Shown in pieces: positions 8,112-17,198 of a stretch of 28,753 bases of DNA. Position numbers and translations under genes: made by a program. The notes beneath the pieces were generated by a model. The model searched no databases. It saw nothing but the letters and a program-made list of their open reading frames with translations, and was not told where the DNA came from. Position 1 is the stretch's first letter; each line of letters begins with the position of its first letter. The stretch comes from a virus: positions 1 through 28,753 of the IMG/VR virus record IMGVR_UViG_3300032287_000961; one strand, written 5' to 3'.

Positions 8112-9286
8112 TAGACATTAACTCCAAATGCTCTAGCGAATGAACGAGCAAGATCTTGTGCTTCAGAAGCCGCTTGCTTTGTATATGAATAACGATCATC
8201 CTTTTTAAGACTACGTTCAAAATCCCACAGACCAATCTTTTTAGCATCTTGACCAGTAGCCATCTTTGCAACCTCAGCGTAATCAACTGAACCAGCATCT
8301 AATTCAAGATAAGCAGAGTAACGTTGAGTGTAAGGATCAAGAATATCTTTAACAGTAAGACCAGGCTTGCCTTCAATATCATCAGCGAATGCTGAGTAAA
8401 CAGATGCAGCCTTTTGACGAAGAATGTTATTAACATCATTCTCGGTCATTTGACCTTTAGCCAACTGTTTAAGATATTTAGCCTGTGCATCTGCACTAAC
8501 TTTTCCAGCAAGACCACTCTCATCAATCATACGTTGAATAGCAATCTGATTCTCACCAAGTTTACCCTTAAGGTTACCCTCAAGTTCAACATTGTTAATT
8601 AAGTAACGTAGAGTAAAATCATTGATATCTAATTGACCACCAGTACTTACAGTATTACCGTTAGCCCTAGTACCAGTATTAACAAACTTGCCTTCTTCTT
8701 TATGAAGTTTGTCATAGTATTCATCAAACAAATTAGAGTTTGCTTTGCGACCAGTAAGTTGTTCGTAAGAACTACGATAAAGATTCCATGCTGCTTCTTT
8801 TAAAGTATAACTAACTGATGTGCTAGTCTTACTTCCACCGCCTGTACCAGTAGGATTCTTTTTAAGATAATCTAAAAGACTAAGTGTTTTGCCTTGACCA
8901 TTAGGATCTGAATGTGTTTGTTGAAAGTTGTATGAAGATGCTTCAGCAATAGCAGCATTAAAGTATCGTCTATATGTTTGATCGCCAACAACAGCATTTT
9001 TTAATGCTGGATATTTTGCAATAAGATATTTAGTAATTGCTGGAAGTTGTTTTACACTAGCATAGTAATCATAAATTTCTTGTGATCTACTTTGAACTTC
9101 TGCTGTTGCTCTATCAATTTGCTGACCACTAGTTTCTGGAACCCATGCCATGATTGTAACATCACCAGTTACATCATTAACCTCAGTAACATAACCATCT
9201 GAGTCTAGAATAACTGCACTATTTGAATCCTTTTTGGGTTTCTTTGGATCTTTAGGTGAACCACCACTTTGATTATCGGTTGCCAT
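8111..9286 (-). CDS. Virion protein, probable internal/ejection-complex component (391 aa)
   Basis: A 391-aa protein with a Lys/Pro/Ser-rich, disordered N-terminus (residues 1-25), a small region with Trp (IMAWVPETSG), and then helical blocks. One block is LKEAAWNLYRSSYEQLTG followed by NLFDEYYDKLHKEEGKF. Further on are MIDESGLAG and MTENDVNNILRQKAAS, and the C-terminus is WDFERSLKKDDRYSYTKQAA. Its start has a good AATAGGAAG ribosome binding site, and it begins 12 nt after the stop of the 1740-aa gene. The layout of a giant protein followed by smaller helical partners resembles podovirus internal-protein operons. No enzymatic motif is visible and the function is inferred from context. Confidence 0.7.
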   Translation of the reverse strand: MATDNQSGGSPKDPKKPKKDSNSAVILDSDGYVTEVNDVTGDVTIMAWVPETSGQQIDRATAEVQSRSQEIYDYYASVKQLPAITKYLIAKYPALKNAVVGDQTYRRYFNAAIAEASSYNFQQTHSDPNGQGKTLSLLDYLKKNPTGTGGGSKTSTSVSYTLKEAAWNLYRSSYEQLTGRKANSNLFDEYYDKLHKEEGKFVNTGTRANGNTVSTGGQLDINDFTLRYLINNVELEGNLKGKLGENQIAIQRMIDESGLAGKVSADAQAKYLKQLAKGQMTENDVNNILRQKAASVYSAFADDIEGKPGLTVKDILDPYTQRYSAYLELDAGSVDYAEVAKMATGQDAKKIGLWDFERSLKKDDRYSYTKQAASEAQDLARSFARAFGVNV

Positions 9287-9298
9287 TAGTACTTCCTA

Positions 9299-12200
9299 TT
9301 AGAATGATGTTGATAGATTTCCAAATTCTGCATTAGTTGGACCTGCAGAATGTGAATCACGGGCATAGTATTTAAGAATTGGTTTAAATACTGAAGAATA
9401 AATTTGACGAATAAATGGATCAGTAGAAGCAAGTTTCTCTAACTCATCCATAGCGCGATTGCGCATACCTAACTTCAATGAAGTGTATCCACCAACACTA
9501 CTTAATTCAGGATTCTGAATATAGTTATGTGCCTTATCAAAGATAAGCATTGCATATTTTAAACGCTTACGTTGATCTGAAGAAATAGGAGAAGACTTAT
9601 CTTGCAAGATAGATTTAACTCCATCAAGTAGACCCTCTTCGCTAGTAACAGTAAAGTCACCTGAACCAAGTTCAGTTTCAAGCAAAGGATTATTACTCTT
9701 TAAAGCAGAACGGAAATATTCTGCATTATTAATAAGAGTTTTACGTTCCTGATAGTTAGCAGTTTTGCCAAGATCTATTTCTAGTTGCTCACCAATATCA
9801 AAGTATGTTTGTTTATCTCGAATAACCTGTACGCGTGAAAGGAAGTCTTCATCACCAATAGTTTCAATGAGACCAGCAGCCTTCATCCAGTTATAGACAC
9901 CAAGATTATGTTCTCCTGTGCGTGGGGCAAACAGGTAGGATGCTTCACCATATTGTTCAACAAAGTTATTATTACGGAGTAACCAGTCTTGCGTTTCAGC
10001 AGTACTATTAAGAATCTTCTTAACACCCGCTGCCTCACGAGATACCGTATAGGCTAGTTTGCCAGGATTATTACCAACAAAGATAGCAGCAGCAACTTCG
10101 TATGGATCAGAAATATCATCACCATACTTTGTAAATACAGTATCTAGAATGTCATAGTATTCTGAACTGATACTTGTAATACCAGAATCACGAATATAAT
10201 CTGGAAGACCTACTGACTCCTGTGTGCTAGGAGAAGCAGGAAGAATCAATCCAAACAATGAGCGGATAGCAACAAGATTGTGACCAGAGATACGAATGTT
10301 CTTTATGTAATGTAAACGTTCCTGTGGAGTTGCATCTGCAGGAAGTATATACATACCAGTTTCAAGAAGTTTTTCACGCTTTGCTTTAGAGATACCAATC
10401 GGCAATGGAGCAGCGTTTGCTTGCATGTATGCAATAGCAGATAGAGTAGCCGTAGAGTTTGCAATGTTCTTTTCATCAGTATCAAGCATCTTCCAGATGC
10501 GATCAAGGGATGCAGGAACAATTGCTTTACGAATATCTAAGTTATCACCAATGTCACCAAGAAGCATATTGTCTAGATCTTCAGCAAAAGCCTTACCATC
10601 ATCACCAAAGTGACCAACAAGACCTTTTAATCCCATTACACCTACTGATGCAATTGGACCTGAAAGATAAGGAAGACCAGCATCATCTTGGAAAGATGGA
10701 TTCAAACCCGTCATACGGAATGTAAATTTATTAAATAGTGGTTGCTTAAAGGATAGGTTACCACCACTAAGGGTACGGAGTACTGGATCAAGACCAGCAA
10801 AGATAATGTTATCCATTGGCATAACAAGATATTCATTACCTTGTTCGTCTTTTTCAACTATACCTGCACCATTCAGTCCTGAATGTGTAAGTCGTAGACG
10901 GTAGATAGCACGTGATGATACATCTTTTACACGGTAAATACGGCGATAGAAGTCTTCAATTGCACGATAAAAACGGTTAACGTTTCTTATGCTACCTACA
11001 AGGTTAGTACGAACATGTGGATTGTCAACAAACTTAAGCGTATTGTTTACTGCACTTTTCATTGCTACTTCAGTATAGTAACTCTTAGCAGTATTACTTG
11101 AGCGATTAAATAATCTTACAGTTTCATCAGAGAATAACTCTGGATTTTTCATTACTGCATCATAGGTAGGTACTTTGATTTGAAAGTTATCACCAGATGC
11201 AACGCGTTCAATATCTCCACCAAGATCTTTGCCACTACGCTGTATTGATTTAACCGTATCATCAAAGTCTTTTCTAGCCATACCTTGTTCAAATGCTCTA
11301 AAGAATTTGCGGTAGTGTAGATAGTAGGACATTACTGCAGGTTGACGAAGTAGTGCTGTTGCTGTGCGGTCCATCATGTCCCACATGCCATCACCAAATT
11401 TGTCGTACCATCCACCAGCACCAAGATCCATATCATCAATTTTAATAATATCAGTAACAATTTCATCTTTAGTTAGGTTGTCACCAACAAGTTTAGTATA
11501 ATCTTCATATGATAGATTCTTAATTACTTCATCATACTTGTCTGATTGACTCTTAAACATCTTGCTAGGATAACTTGCTACACGAGAAAGAACTTCATCT
11601 ACAAACTGTTGATTAAAACCTTCACCATGAAAGGCTTTACGCATATCAAGTAATTGATTAATGATAATTTCATCAAGAAGTTCCTCTTCAGTTGCGCCTT
11701 TGCGCGCTGATGCAACAGTACCTGCATAGTTATTAATAATTTTTTTACGAAGAAGTGCACCTTCTTGACCAGCCATTTTACCTTTAACAGATCTAAGAGC
11801 CATGTCAATTGCTTCATCTGTTAGAAGACCATTAAACTGAAAGAACTCTTCAGTTAAGTTAATTTTGCCACCAAGTTTATTATTAACAAAGCGCATATAA
11901 AAGTTTTTAAACATTGAGTAACGGGTACCCTCTGCGCCTAGAACTCTAGGACTTAAAAGACGGTAATCTCCACCAGTAAGAATCTTTAACTCTGCTTCGG
12001 TACGGGTAAGAGTACTCATACTCATAGTATGTACCCGAACCATATCATCAATCTTGCCAGCACCTGTGTATTTTGCTACACCAGACTCAGCAGAAGAAAT
12101 AATATGTGGATTAGTACGCATAGCATCAATGATGTCATTACGAATTTGTGGATTCTTTGCAAGTTTATCAAAGATCGCTACAGAACGAGATGCAAGAGCA

Positions 12201-14521
12201 TCTAAGTAAGCATTATTGATAGCGTCCATTGGAATGTTCTTACCTTTAGCAGCATCAACAATAGCCTTGTACATTGCTACACGTTCTTCAAGAGAAATTG
12301 CTCCAACTAGATCAATATCTTTTGCAAACCTGCCACCAAATTTTTTAGCAATCTTCCGAACGGTATTACTAATTGGACCAATTGCTCGGTTAGATCCCGT
12401 AAAGGCAGTCAATGCTTTACCAGCAGCACGACCTTTAAGAAAGTTCATTAGAACTTCACGAGGTGCAGTTAAGCCAAACATAAAGGCTTCATCAATAGAT
12501 GAACGAATACCAAGTTTAGGTGCAAGAGTAAACAAAGACCAAGTATTGGTCATGTTAGTTGCAAGACTGCTATTTAAAGCACCACCAATTGTATGAAGAA
12601 CAGAAATTTTTCCATCTTTACTGGCACTCTTACCTGCAGACTTAAATGCTAAGTTACCCGCTGCTTCTAAAACATCTTGCCAAGGCAAATGCCCAATAGC
12701 CTGTGTTGTTTGGAAGTTATGTACAGCACCATTAATTGTTCGTTTAGATCCATACTTTGTAAGACCATTAGCACTAATGTCTCGAACGACAGTCATGCCT
12801 TCATCTGCAGCACCAAACTTCTCACGAAGGATGCGCTCAATTGTTTCTTGTCCACCAGGAGTTTTATCTAAACCGACAGACTCCATAATTGCACGATATG
12901 TACCACGTAGTTGTACTAGTCGTTCTGCTGGAGTTGAACGTAAGAATAGTTCTGTAGCAACTCCTGCGGCTTCTTTACCAACAATCACCTGTAGAAGTAA
13001 ACGAACTTGACCTAAAGTTTTCTCTACACCCTCACCAATAATAATTGCTTCATCACCAGCAGACTGAGACAAAAGATTAATTAAACGTTGTCCAACCTTT
13101 TTTTGTTCATTCTGCAGTTTCTTAAGTACTGGAGTTTCTATTCTAGCAGCATTATCAATTTCAGCACCTAGACCAGTAAACTCATCACGAATGTCGTTAG
13201 ACATTGCTCGAAGTTCATCATCTGTATAAGTTCCTGTGCCAAGTTTGTTCCACTTTTGACGCAGTATTTGTGTACCAAAACGATTGCGTCTTGCGTGCAT
13301 AACGCTTGTTCTAAAGAATGTTGTGTCTGATGTACGACCAACAAAAAGTTTATGTATATTAGAAAAGTCACTAAAGAATTTTTCTGCATCATCAGCATTA
13401 AAAATTTTGGCTTGTGACATAAGAAGAATATCTTCATCAGTACCATGTTCAGGAAAGTTTATTCTTAAGTCTTCACGAATTCTGGCTGCAACAACAGGAT
13501 CTTTATCTTTAGTTGCTTTAACTAATGCTTCAATTCTAGAACCATAATCATCCCACTTTGTTTTAACTGCAGGGAATGCAAATATCTTTGATACGTCAGC
13601 AGTACCTTCACCAGTTTTTGCAGCGTGATTTGCTATCTTAGCAACGTTTGATGCTTCCTTAGAAATCTTTGCAGTTTCGTTAAGTGCTTTACCCATAAAG
13701 CGTATACCTGTTGATGCACCAAAAGTCATGTATGTTAATGGATCTGCAAAGACAGTAAATGCTGCATCAACGGTACCAGAGATGCCAGTAAACCAAGTAT
13801 CTTCAGGATCACCTTTACCTGAGCGTGCTCCTAAAATTGCACGTGCAACTGTGCGACCAACACTAAGTGATGCTTGTTCATAATCTTCTAAAACACCATT
13901 AGACCATTTGTTTCCATCATTCATATATGATTCAAGTTCTTTAAGGAACTCTGGACTTAATGTGCCATAGGCTGCTGCAATTTCACCAGGAGTTTTTCCC
14001 ATAAGCGATTGCTTAGCAATAAATGATTTTACTTTGCCATAACGTTTTGTAAGTTCTTTATCAATATTATTATCATAAAGATCTTTTTCATTCCAACCAT
14101 TGTACCAAGTATCTTTATCAAAAACATTATCACCATTAACAATGTTCTGAAGACCAACATTGTATACCGTGTTTATGGCTTTTGAGTATGTTTCAATTCC
14201 ACGCCATGCCCAAGTAATAGGGTTAACGTTAATAAAAGTATTTTTAGCACCTTCCCAGAATGCACCCCAACCACTCTGTGGTTCTTGCATATAGGACTTG
14301 TCGCCACCATAGAAACTATAGAGCATACTTTTAGTATCATCATTAAGTTTGTTAAATTTATCCCAACCAGCGTCACCTGATTTAGATAATTTTTTATCTA
14401 GTTTAACTAGTTTATTAACATTACTAATCTGATTCTTTTCAGCAGAATTAAAAGCGTTGCCGTAAGTATGCGAATAATAACTATTGGTAACTAAAGAATT
14501 ACCAAAATCTTTATCTGCCAT
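9299..14521 (-). CDS. Giant virion protein (1740 aa), probable internal/ejection protein
   Basis: At 1740 aa this is the largest gene in the window. The first 245 residues are charged. Residues 249-269 hold GTVDAAFTVFADPLTYMTFG, followed by a short Gly/Ala segment that could interact with membrane. A related motif occurs at the N-terminus of the partial giant protein at 1-2478. The rest is helical and Lys/Glu/Arg-rich with many short Ala/Gly hydrophobic patches, and it has no Walker, protease, lysozyme or polymerase motif that I recognise. Its size, lone large exon-free frame and late-operon location fit an ejected internal protein or a very large minor structural protein. Encoding it between the protease/portal block and the scaffold/capsid block is unusual. 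The ATG overlaps the upstream stop (TAATG). Confidence 0.78.
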   Translation of the reverse strand: MADKDFGNSLVTNSYYSHTYGNAFNSAEKNQISNVNKLVKLDKKLSKSGDAGWDKFNKLNDDTKSMLYSFYGGDKSYMQEPQSGWGAFWEGAKNTFINVNPITWAWRGIETYSKAINTVYNVGLQNIVNGDNVFDKDTWYNGWNEKDLYDNNIDKELTKRYGKVKSFIAKQSLMGKTPGEIAAAYGTLSPEFLKELESYMNDGNKWSNGVLEDYEQASLSVGRTVARAILGARSGKGDPEDTWFTGISGTVDAAFTVFADPLTYMTFGASTGIRFMGKALNETAKISKEASNVAKIANHAAKTGEGTADVSKIFAFPAVKTKWDDYGSRIEALVKATKDKDPVVAARIREDLRINFPEHGTDEDILLMSQAKIFNADDAEKFFSDFSNIHKLFVGRTSDTTFFRTSVMHARRNRFGTQILRQKWNKLGTGTYTDDELRAMSNDIRDEFTGLGAEIDNAARIETPVLKKLQNEQKKVGQRLINLLSQSAGDEAIIIGEGVEKTLGQVRLLLQVIVGKEAAGVATELFLRSTPAERLVQLRGTYRAIMESVGLDKTPGGQETIERILREKFGAADEGMTVVRDISANGLTKYGSKRTINGAVHNFQTTQAIGHLPWQDVLEAAGNLAFKSAGKSASKDGKISVLHTIGGALNSSLATNMTNTWSLFTLAPKLGIRSSIDEAFMFGLTAPREVLMNFLKGRAAGKALTAFTGSNRAIGPISNTVRKIAKKFGGRFAKDIDLVGAISLEERVAMYKAIVDAAKGKNIPMDAINNAYLDALASRSVAIFDKLAKNPQIRNDIIDAMRTNPHIISSAESGVAKYTGAGKIDDMVRVHTMSMSTLTRTEAELKILTGGDYRLLSPRVLGAEGTRYSMFKNFYMRFVNNKLGGKINLTEEFFQFNGLLTDEAIDMALRSVKGKMAGQEGALLRKKIINNYAGTVASARKGATEEELLDEIIINQLLDMRKAFHGEGFNQQFVDEVLSRVASYPSKMFKSQSDKYDEVIKNLSYEDYTKLVGDNLTKDEIVTDIIKIDDMDLGAGGWYDKFGDGMWDMMDRTATALLRQPAVMSYYLHYRKFFRAFEQGMARKDFDDTVKSIQRSGKDLGGDIERVASGDNFQIKVPTYDAVMKNPELFSDETVRLFNRSSNTAKSYYTEVAMKSAVNNTLKFVDNPHVRTNLVGSIRNVNRFYRAIEDFYRRIYRVKDVSSRAIYRLRLTHSGLNGAGIVEKDEQGNEYLVMPMDNIIFAGLDPVLRTLSGGNLSFKQPLFNKFTFRMTGLNPSFQDDAGLPYLSGPIASVGVMGLKGLVGHFGDDGKAFAEDLDNMLLGDIGDNLDIRKAIVPASLDRIWKMLDTDEKNIANSTATLSAIAYMQANAAPLPIGISKAKREKLLETGMYILPADATPQERLHYIKNIRISGHNLVAIRSLFGLILPASPSTQESVGLPDYIRDSGITSISSEYYDILDTVFTKYGDDISDPYEVAAAIFVGNNPGKLAYTVSREAAGVKKILNSTAETQDWLLRNNNFVEQYGEASYLFAPRTGEHNLGVYNWMKAAGLIETIGDEDFLSRVQVIRDKQTYFDIGEQLEIDLGKTANYQERKTLINNAEYFRSALKSNNPLLETELGSGDFTVTSEEGLLDGVKSILQDKSSPISSDQRKRLKYAMLIFDKAHNYIQNPELSSVGGYTSLKLGMRNRAMDELEKLASTDPFIRQIYSSVFKPILKYYARDSHSAGPTNAEFGNLSTSF

Positions 14522-14913
14522 TAAAGTTCTCCACGTGCCTGAAGTTCACTATAGATTTGTTCTAGATCTGGATCATCACTAAACTGCAATGCACGTTGAA
14601 GTGTTTGTGCAAGATTAGGTCGCATGTTTGGTGGAGTAGTTTCAAGACTATTTGGTCCTGCACCAAAGGGCATGCCAGCAGTAACTGGTTCATTTGGTCT
14701 TTGAGTTGGTGCAAAAATATCGGTAACAGGAACAGCAGACTGTATTTGTGACATAGGTGCTGAACCTTGCATTTCGCGAAGTGCTTTATTCTCACCATAT
14801 TTACCACCAGTCATATTCATTACTGGTTGCTTACCATCAGTACGGCGAGCAAGTTTTCCTGGTCCTGAAACAGGAGCAGGGTTTGTTGGCTTTCTATATC
14901 CACCACTTGCCAT
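14521..14913 (-). CDS. Pro/Gly-rich conserved hypothetical protein next to portal
   Basis: A 130-aa protein, mostly disordered. It begins MASGGYRKPTNPAPVSGPGK with LARRTDGKQP next, has a central Met/Pro/Gln-rich part, and ends in a short amphipathic helix (DPDLEQIYSELQARGEL). Small proteins with the same ASGGxRxPxNPAPVSGPG opening and RRTDG motif are, as far as I recall, found beside portal genes in other phages; no function is known to me. AAGGAG precedes the ATG at 14913, within the 3' end of the protease gene. A flexible linker or minor head component is possible. Confidence 0.7.
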   Translation of the reverse strand: MASGGYRKPTNPAPVSGPGKLARRTDGKQPVMNMTGGKYGENKALREMQGSAPMSQIQSAVPVTDIFAPTQRPNEPVTAGMPFGAGPNSLETTPPNMRPNLAQTLQRALQFSDDPDLEQIYSELQARGEL

Positions 14914-14914
14914 G

Positions 14915-15427
14915 TTAATCTCCTTGTTTTACGATTTGTATTTTGCCACCAGAGTTAACATCTAACTTGATAGCGATTTTCATTGCGTCTTCAATTCCAG
15001 CACCAGCGGCTAACGCACCTAAACCATAGGGTGCTCCAGTTCCAATTCCATAATGATTTGTATTACTCATTAGAACCGTGTAATCTTCTGTAATATAAAA
15101 GATTTTGTTTTCTAAACCAATTAAGAATAGAAAGATTTCATCTTCTTTAAGTGTATATCCCGTTTTCTCATGCGCTTCACGCATAGAGTTAATAACTTTA
15201 CTAACCATAAATGTATATAGATTAGTTCCATCATACTTAGGTGGAACCCAATCATATGCAACTACATCACAGTAGCGAGCATTGCCCGCACCAGCAATTG
15301 TGTACTCACCTACAGTTACGATCTTTGTTATATCTGAATGATAAAATGGTTGATCACCAACCGATATTTGACTATCCGCCGCCATTGTAAAACCATTCTT
15401 GTGCTGAACGCCAAGAATTGTTGTCAT
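14915..15427 (-). CDS. Proteasome/HslV-like Ntn-hydrolase, candidate prohead protease
   Basis: From the ATG at 15427 the protein is 170 aa and starts MTTILGVQHKNGFTMAADSQ. Removing Met exposes a Thr, as in HslV (TTI) and proteasome beta subunits. Counting that Thr as 1, an Asp falls at 17 and a Lys at 34 (in SDITKIV), matching the Thr1/Asp17/Lys33 catalytic set. Residues YTIAGAGNARYCD and YGIGTGAPYGLGALAAG match the Gly-rich strand and the GSGGPYA helix start of the family. The ATG at 15427 is preferred over the GTG at 15442 because only the former places Thr at the N-terminus after Met removal. It lies one base after the portal stop, where phages usually encode the maturation protease, so capsid maturation is the inferred role. 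Self-assembly into a ring is expected for the fold. Confidence 0.85.
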   Translation of the reverse strand: MTTILGVQHKNGFTMAADSQISVGDQPFYHSDITKIVTVGEYTIAGAGNARYCDVVAYDWVPPKYDGTNLYTFMVSKVINSMREAHEKTGYTLKEDEIFLFLIGLENKIFYITEDYTVLMSNTNHYGIGTGAPYGLGALAAGAGIEDAMKIAIKLDVNSGGKIQIVKQGD

Positions 15428-15428
15428 G

Positions 15429-17189
15429 CTATGCCTGTCCACCCATCTGTTGTAGCATGCTCATTATATCAGGTGATGCTCCTTGCGGTGCTCCACCTTG
15501 AGGGGGTGCACCTGCAGCCATCTGTTCAGGACCAGGAGCGGCTGGGACGGTAGCGGCTTCGACTGGTTGTGGACCTGCAGGTGCAACTTCGGGAGCAACT
15601 TGTTGTTGCGGTTCTGGAGCAAAGACTTTAGCAACTGCTTCTTCAATGCTAATACCAGATTTACGTGCCTGAATAACATCAGAAATTTGCATAATAATTT
15701 TAGATGGATCGCCACCTTGGGCTGCCATCTGTGGAATTGCACCCACAACAGAAGTGAAAGCACCAGCAAGTGCTTCACGCATCTTCTCAATTTCAATCTG
15801 CTTTTGAACATCTGTCACATTCATTTCGAATGGCATCTCGTTCATAGCGAATTCTTTAGACATCAGACCTGCACCCATTGCTTGCAATGAGAAGATCAAA
15901 GCACGTGATGGATCAAGACCTGACATTAAGCCGTAGCGAACCTGTACAGAGTAGTCACCCTTGATGGCTGTGCTTGGCTTGTAATCAAACTTATATGGTG
16001 CACCTTGGTATAGACCTGATGCTGTCTTTTTAAAGTTAAATAATGTTTCGTCCATCTCAAAGCAGAGTGATACTGCTTCTTCTAGGACTCTTGATACGAT
16101 TTGCTGTGCTGATTTAACCTGAGTATCAAACCCACCAAGCAAGGCTTGAACGCCTTGACCTGTGATGATGTTTGCATCAATTTGACCTGAGCGACCTTCA
16201 GGGTAGCGAGAACCCATCCGCATTTCACCTTCGAGCACTTGTTGCTCTGTGAATGCACCTGTTGGTAGTTCAAGACCAACACGGCGAATGGATTGGGGAT
16301 TCTGCGATCTAAGGATAGCGTCAGGACCAAAGGCAAATTCTTGCACATCATTTGGTACTGCAATTGGTGCCTGTACTGACTTCTCTGCTGCTTCCATTGC
16401 AAGGAATGCAAAACGAGCACGAGCGAGTTGTACCCACACTACATCATCAAACTGACCACGTGGGTTATCTGGGTTGATGTGTGGTCGACGACCAATGCGA
16501 ACAAGTATCTTACCAATTGGATTTGGTACACTTGCTAGGAGAAGTTTAGTATCATGTACATAAAGTACAGTTTGATCTTTATCTTCCCAACGTACAACTT
16601 CCCATTCTTTGTTCCAGTTTATAGGAGCACCATCAAACATTCTAGAGATTTCAAATTCATACTCTGGAAATTCAATAGTTAGTTCACGTGTAGTTTTCTT
16701 AAACCTTTTAGCATACGCCACCACTCTGCCAAACCGATCATATTCTGGGTAGGCATTTAATGGATTATCAATCCGAATTCGTGGCATTTGTGCTTCAAAG
16801 TCTGGTTCAACTACAACGTTATATGTTGAATAGGTATTGTACCAGTCCATACCGACATAGTTTTGTGTCTCTAAGTCGGAGAATTGTATATAGTGATTTG
16901 CTAACTGAGTCTTACGATCAGCAAGTTTCTTTGCAGAATCTTCAAGAGATGAAGTTCCACAGTTAATGGTAGGAAGCGGAGACATAACTTCAGCAATGTC
17001 GCGAGCGGCGACATCAATAAAGTTGGCAACCATAGGATGGTCCATGCCTTCTGGGAAGAAGTCAATACCAACTGATGCCATATTGCCCTCGCGTACAGCA
17101 AGAACAGTTTGCATGCGGTTATCGCGTTCAGCGTATTTGTTTTTTAACGCCTCTACACGTTCCGCAATCTGTTTTACGTTCAATGCCAT
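15429..17189 (-). CDS. Portal protein
   Basis: A 586-aa protein located directly after the large terminase, beginning with a helical segment (IAERVEALKNKYAERDNRMQ). A central mixed alpha/beta region includes RIRIDNPLNAYPEYDRFGRV and WVQLARARFAFLAMEAAEKS. The C-terminal 70 residues are Pro/Gln/Ala/Gly-rich (APEPQQQVAPEVAPAGPQ and PPQGGAPQGA), as in many phage portals with a flexible tail. Its length and position fit. The portal forms the dodecameric DNA channel at one capsid vertex and docks the terminase. AGGAATC lies six bases before the ATG at 17189. The identification rests on architecture, context and general resemblance rather than a catalytic motif. Confidence 0.85.
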   Translation of the reverse strand: MALNVKQIAERVEALKNKYAERDNRMQTVLAVREGNMASVGIDFFPEGMDHPMVANFIDVAARDIAEVMSPLPTINCGTSSLEDSAKKLADRKTQLANHYIQFSDLETQNYVGMDWYNTYSTYNVVVEPDFEAQMPRIRIDNPLNAYPEYDRFGRVVAYAKRFKKTTRELTIEFPEYEFEISRMFDGAPINWNKEWEVVRWEDKDQTVLYVHDTKLLLASVPNPIGKILVRIGRRPHINPDNPRGQFDDVVWVQLARARFAFLAMEAAEKSVQAPIAVPNDVQEFAFGPDAILRSQNPQSIRRVGLELPTGAFTEQQVLEGEMRMGSRYPEGRSGQIDANIITGQGVQALLGGFDTQVKSAQQIVSRVLEEAVSLCFEMDETLFNFKKTASGLYQGAPYKFDYKPSTAIKGDYSVQVRYGLMSGLDPSRALIFSLQAMGAGLMSKEFAMNEMPFEMNVTDVQKQIEIEKMREALAGAFTSVVGAIPQMAAQGGDPSKIIMQISDVIQARKSGISIEEAVAKVFAPEPQQQVAPEVAPAGPQPVEAATVPAAPGPEQMAAGAPPQGGAPQGASPDIMSMLQQMGGQA

Positions 17190-17198
17190 ATTTGATTC

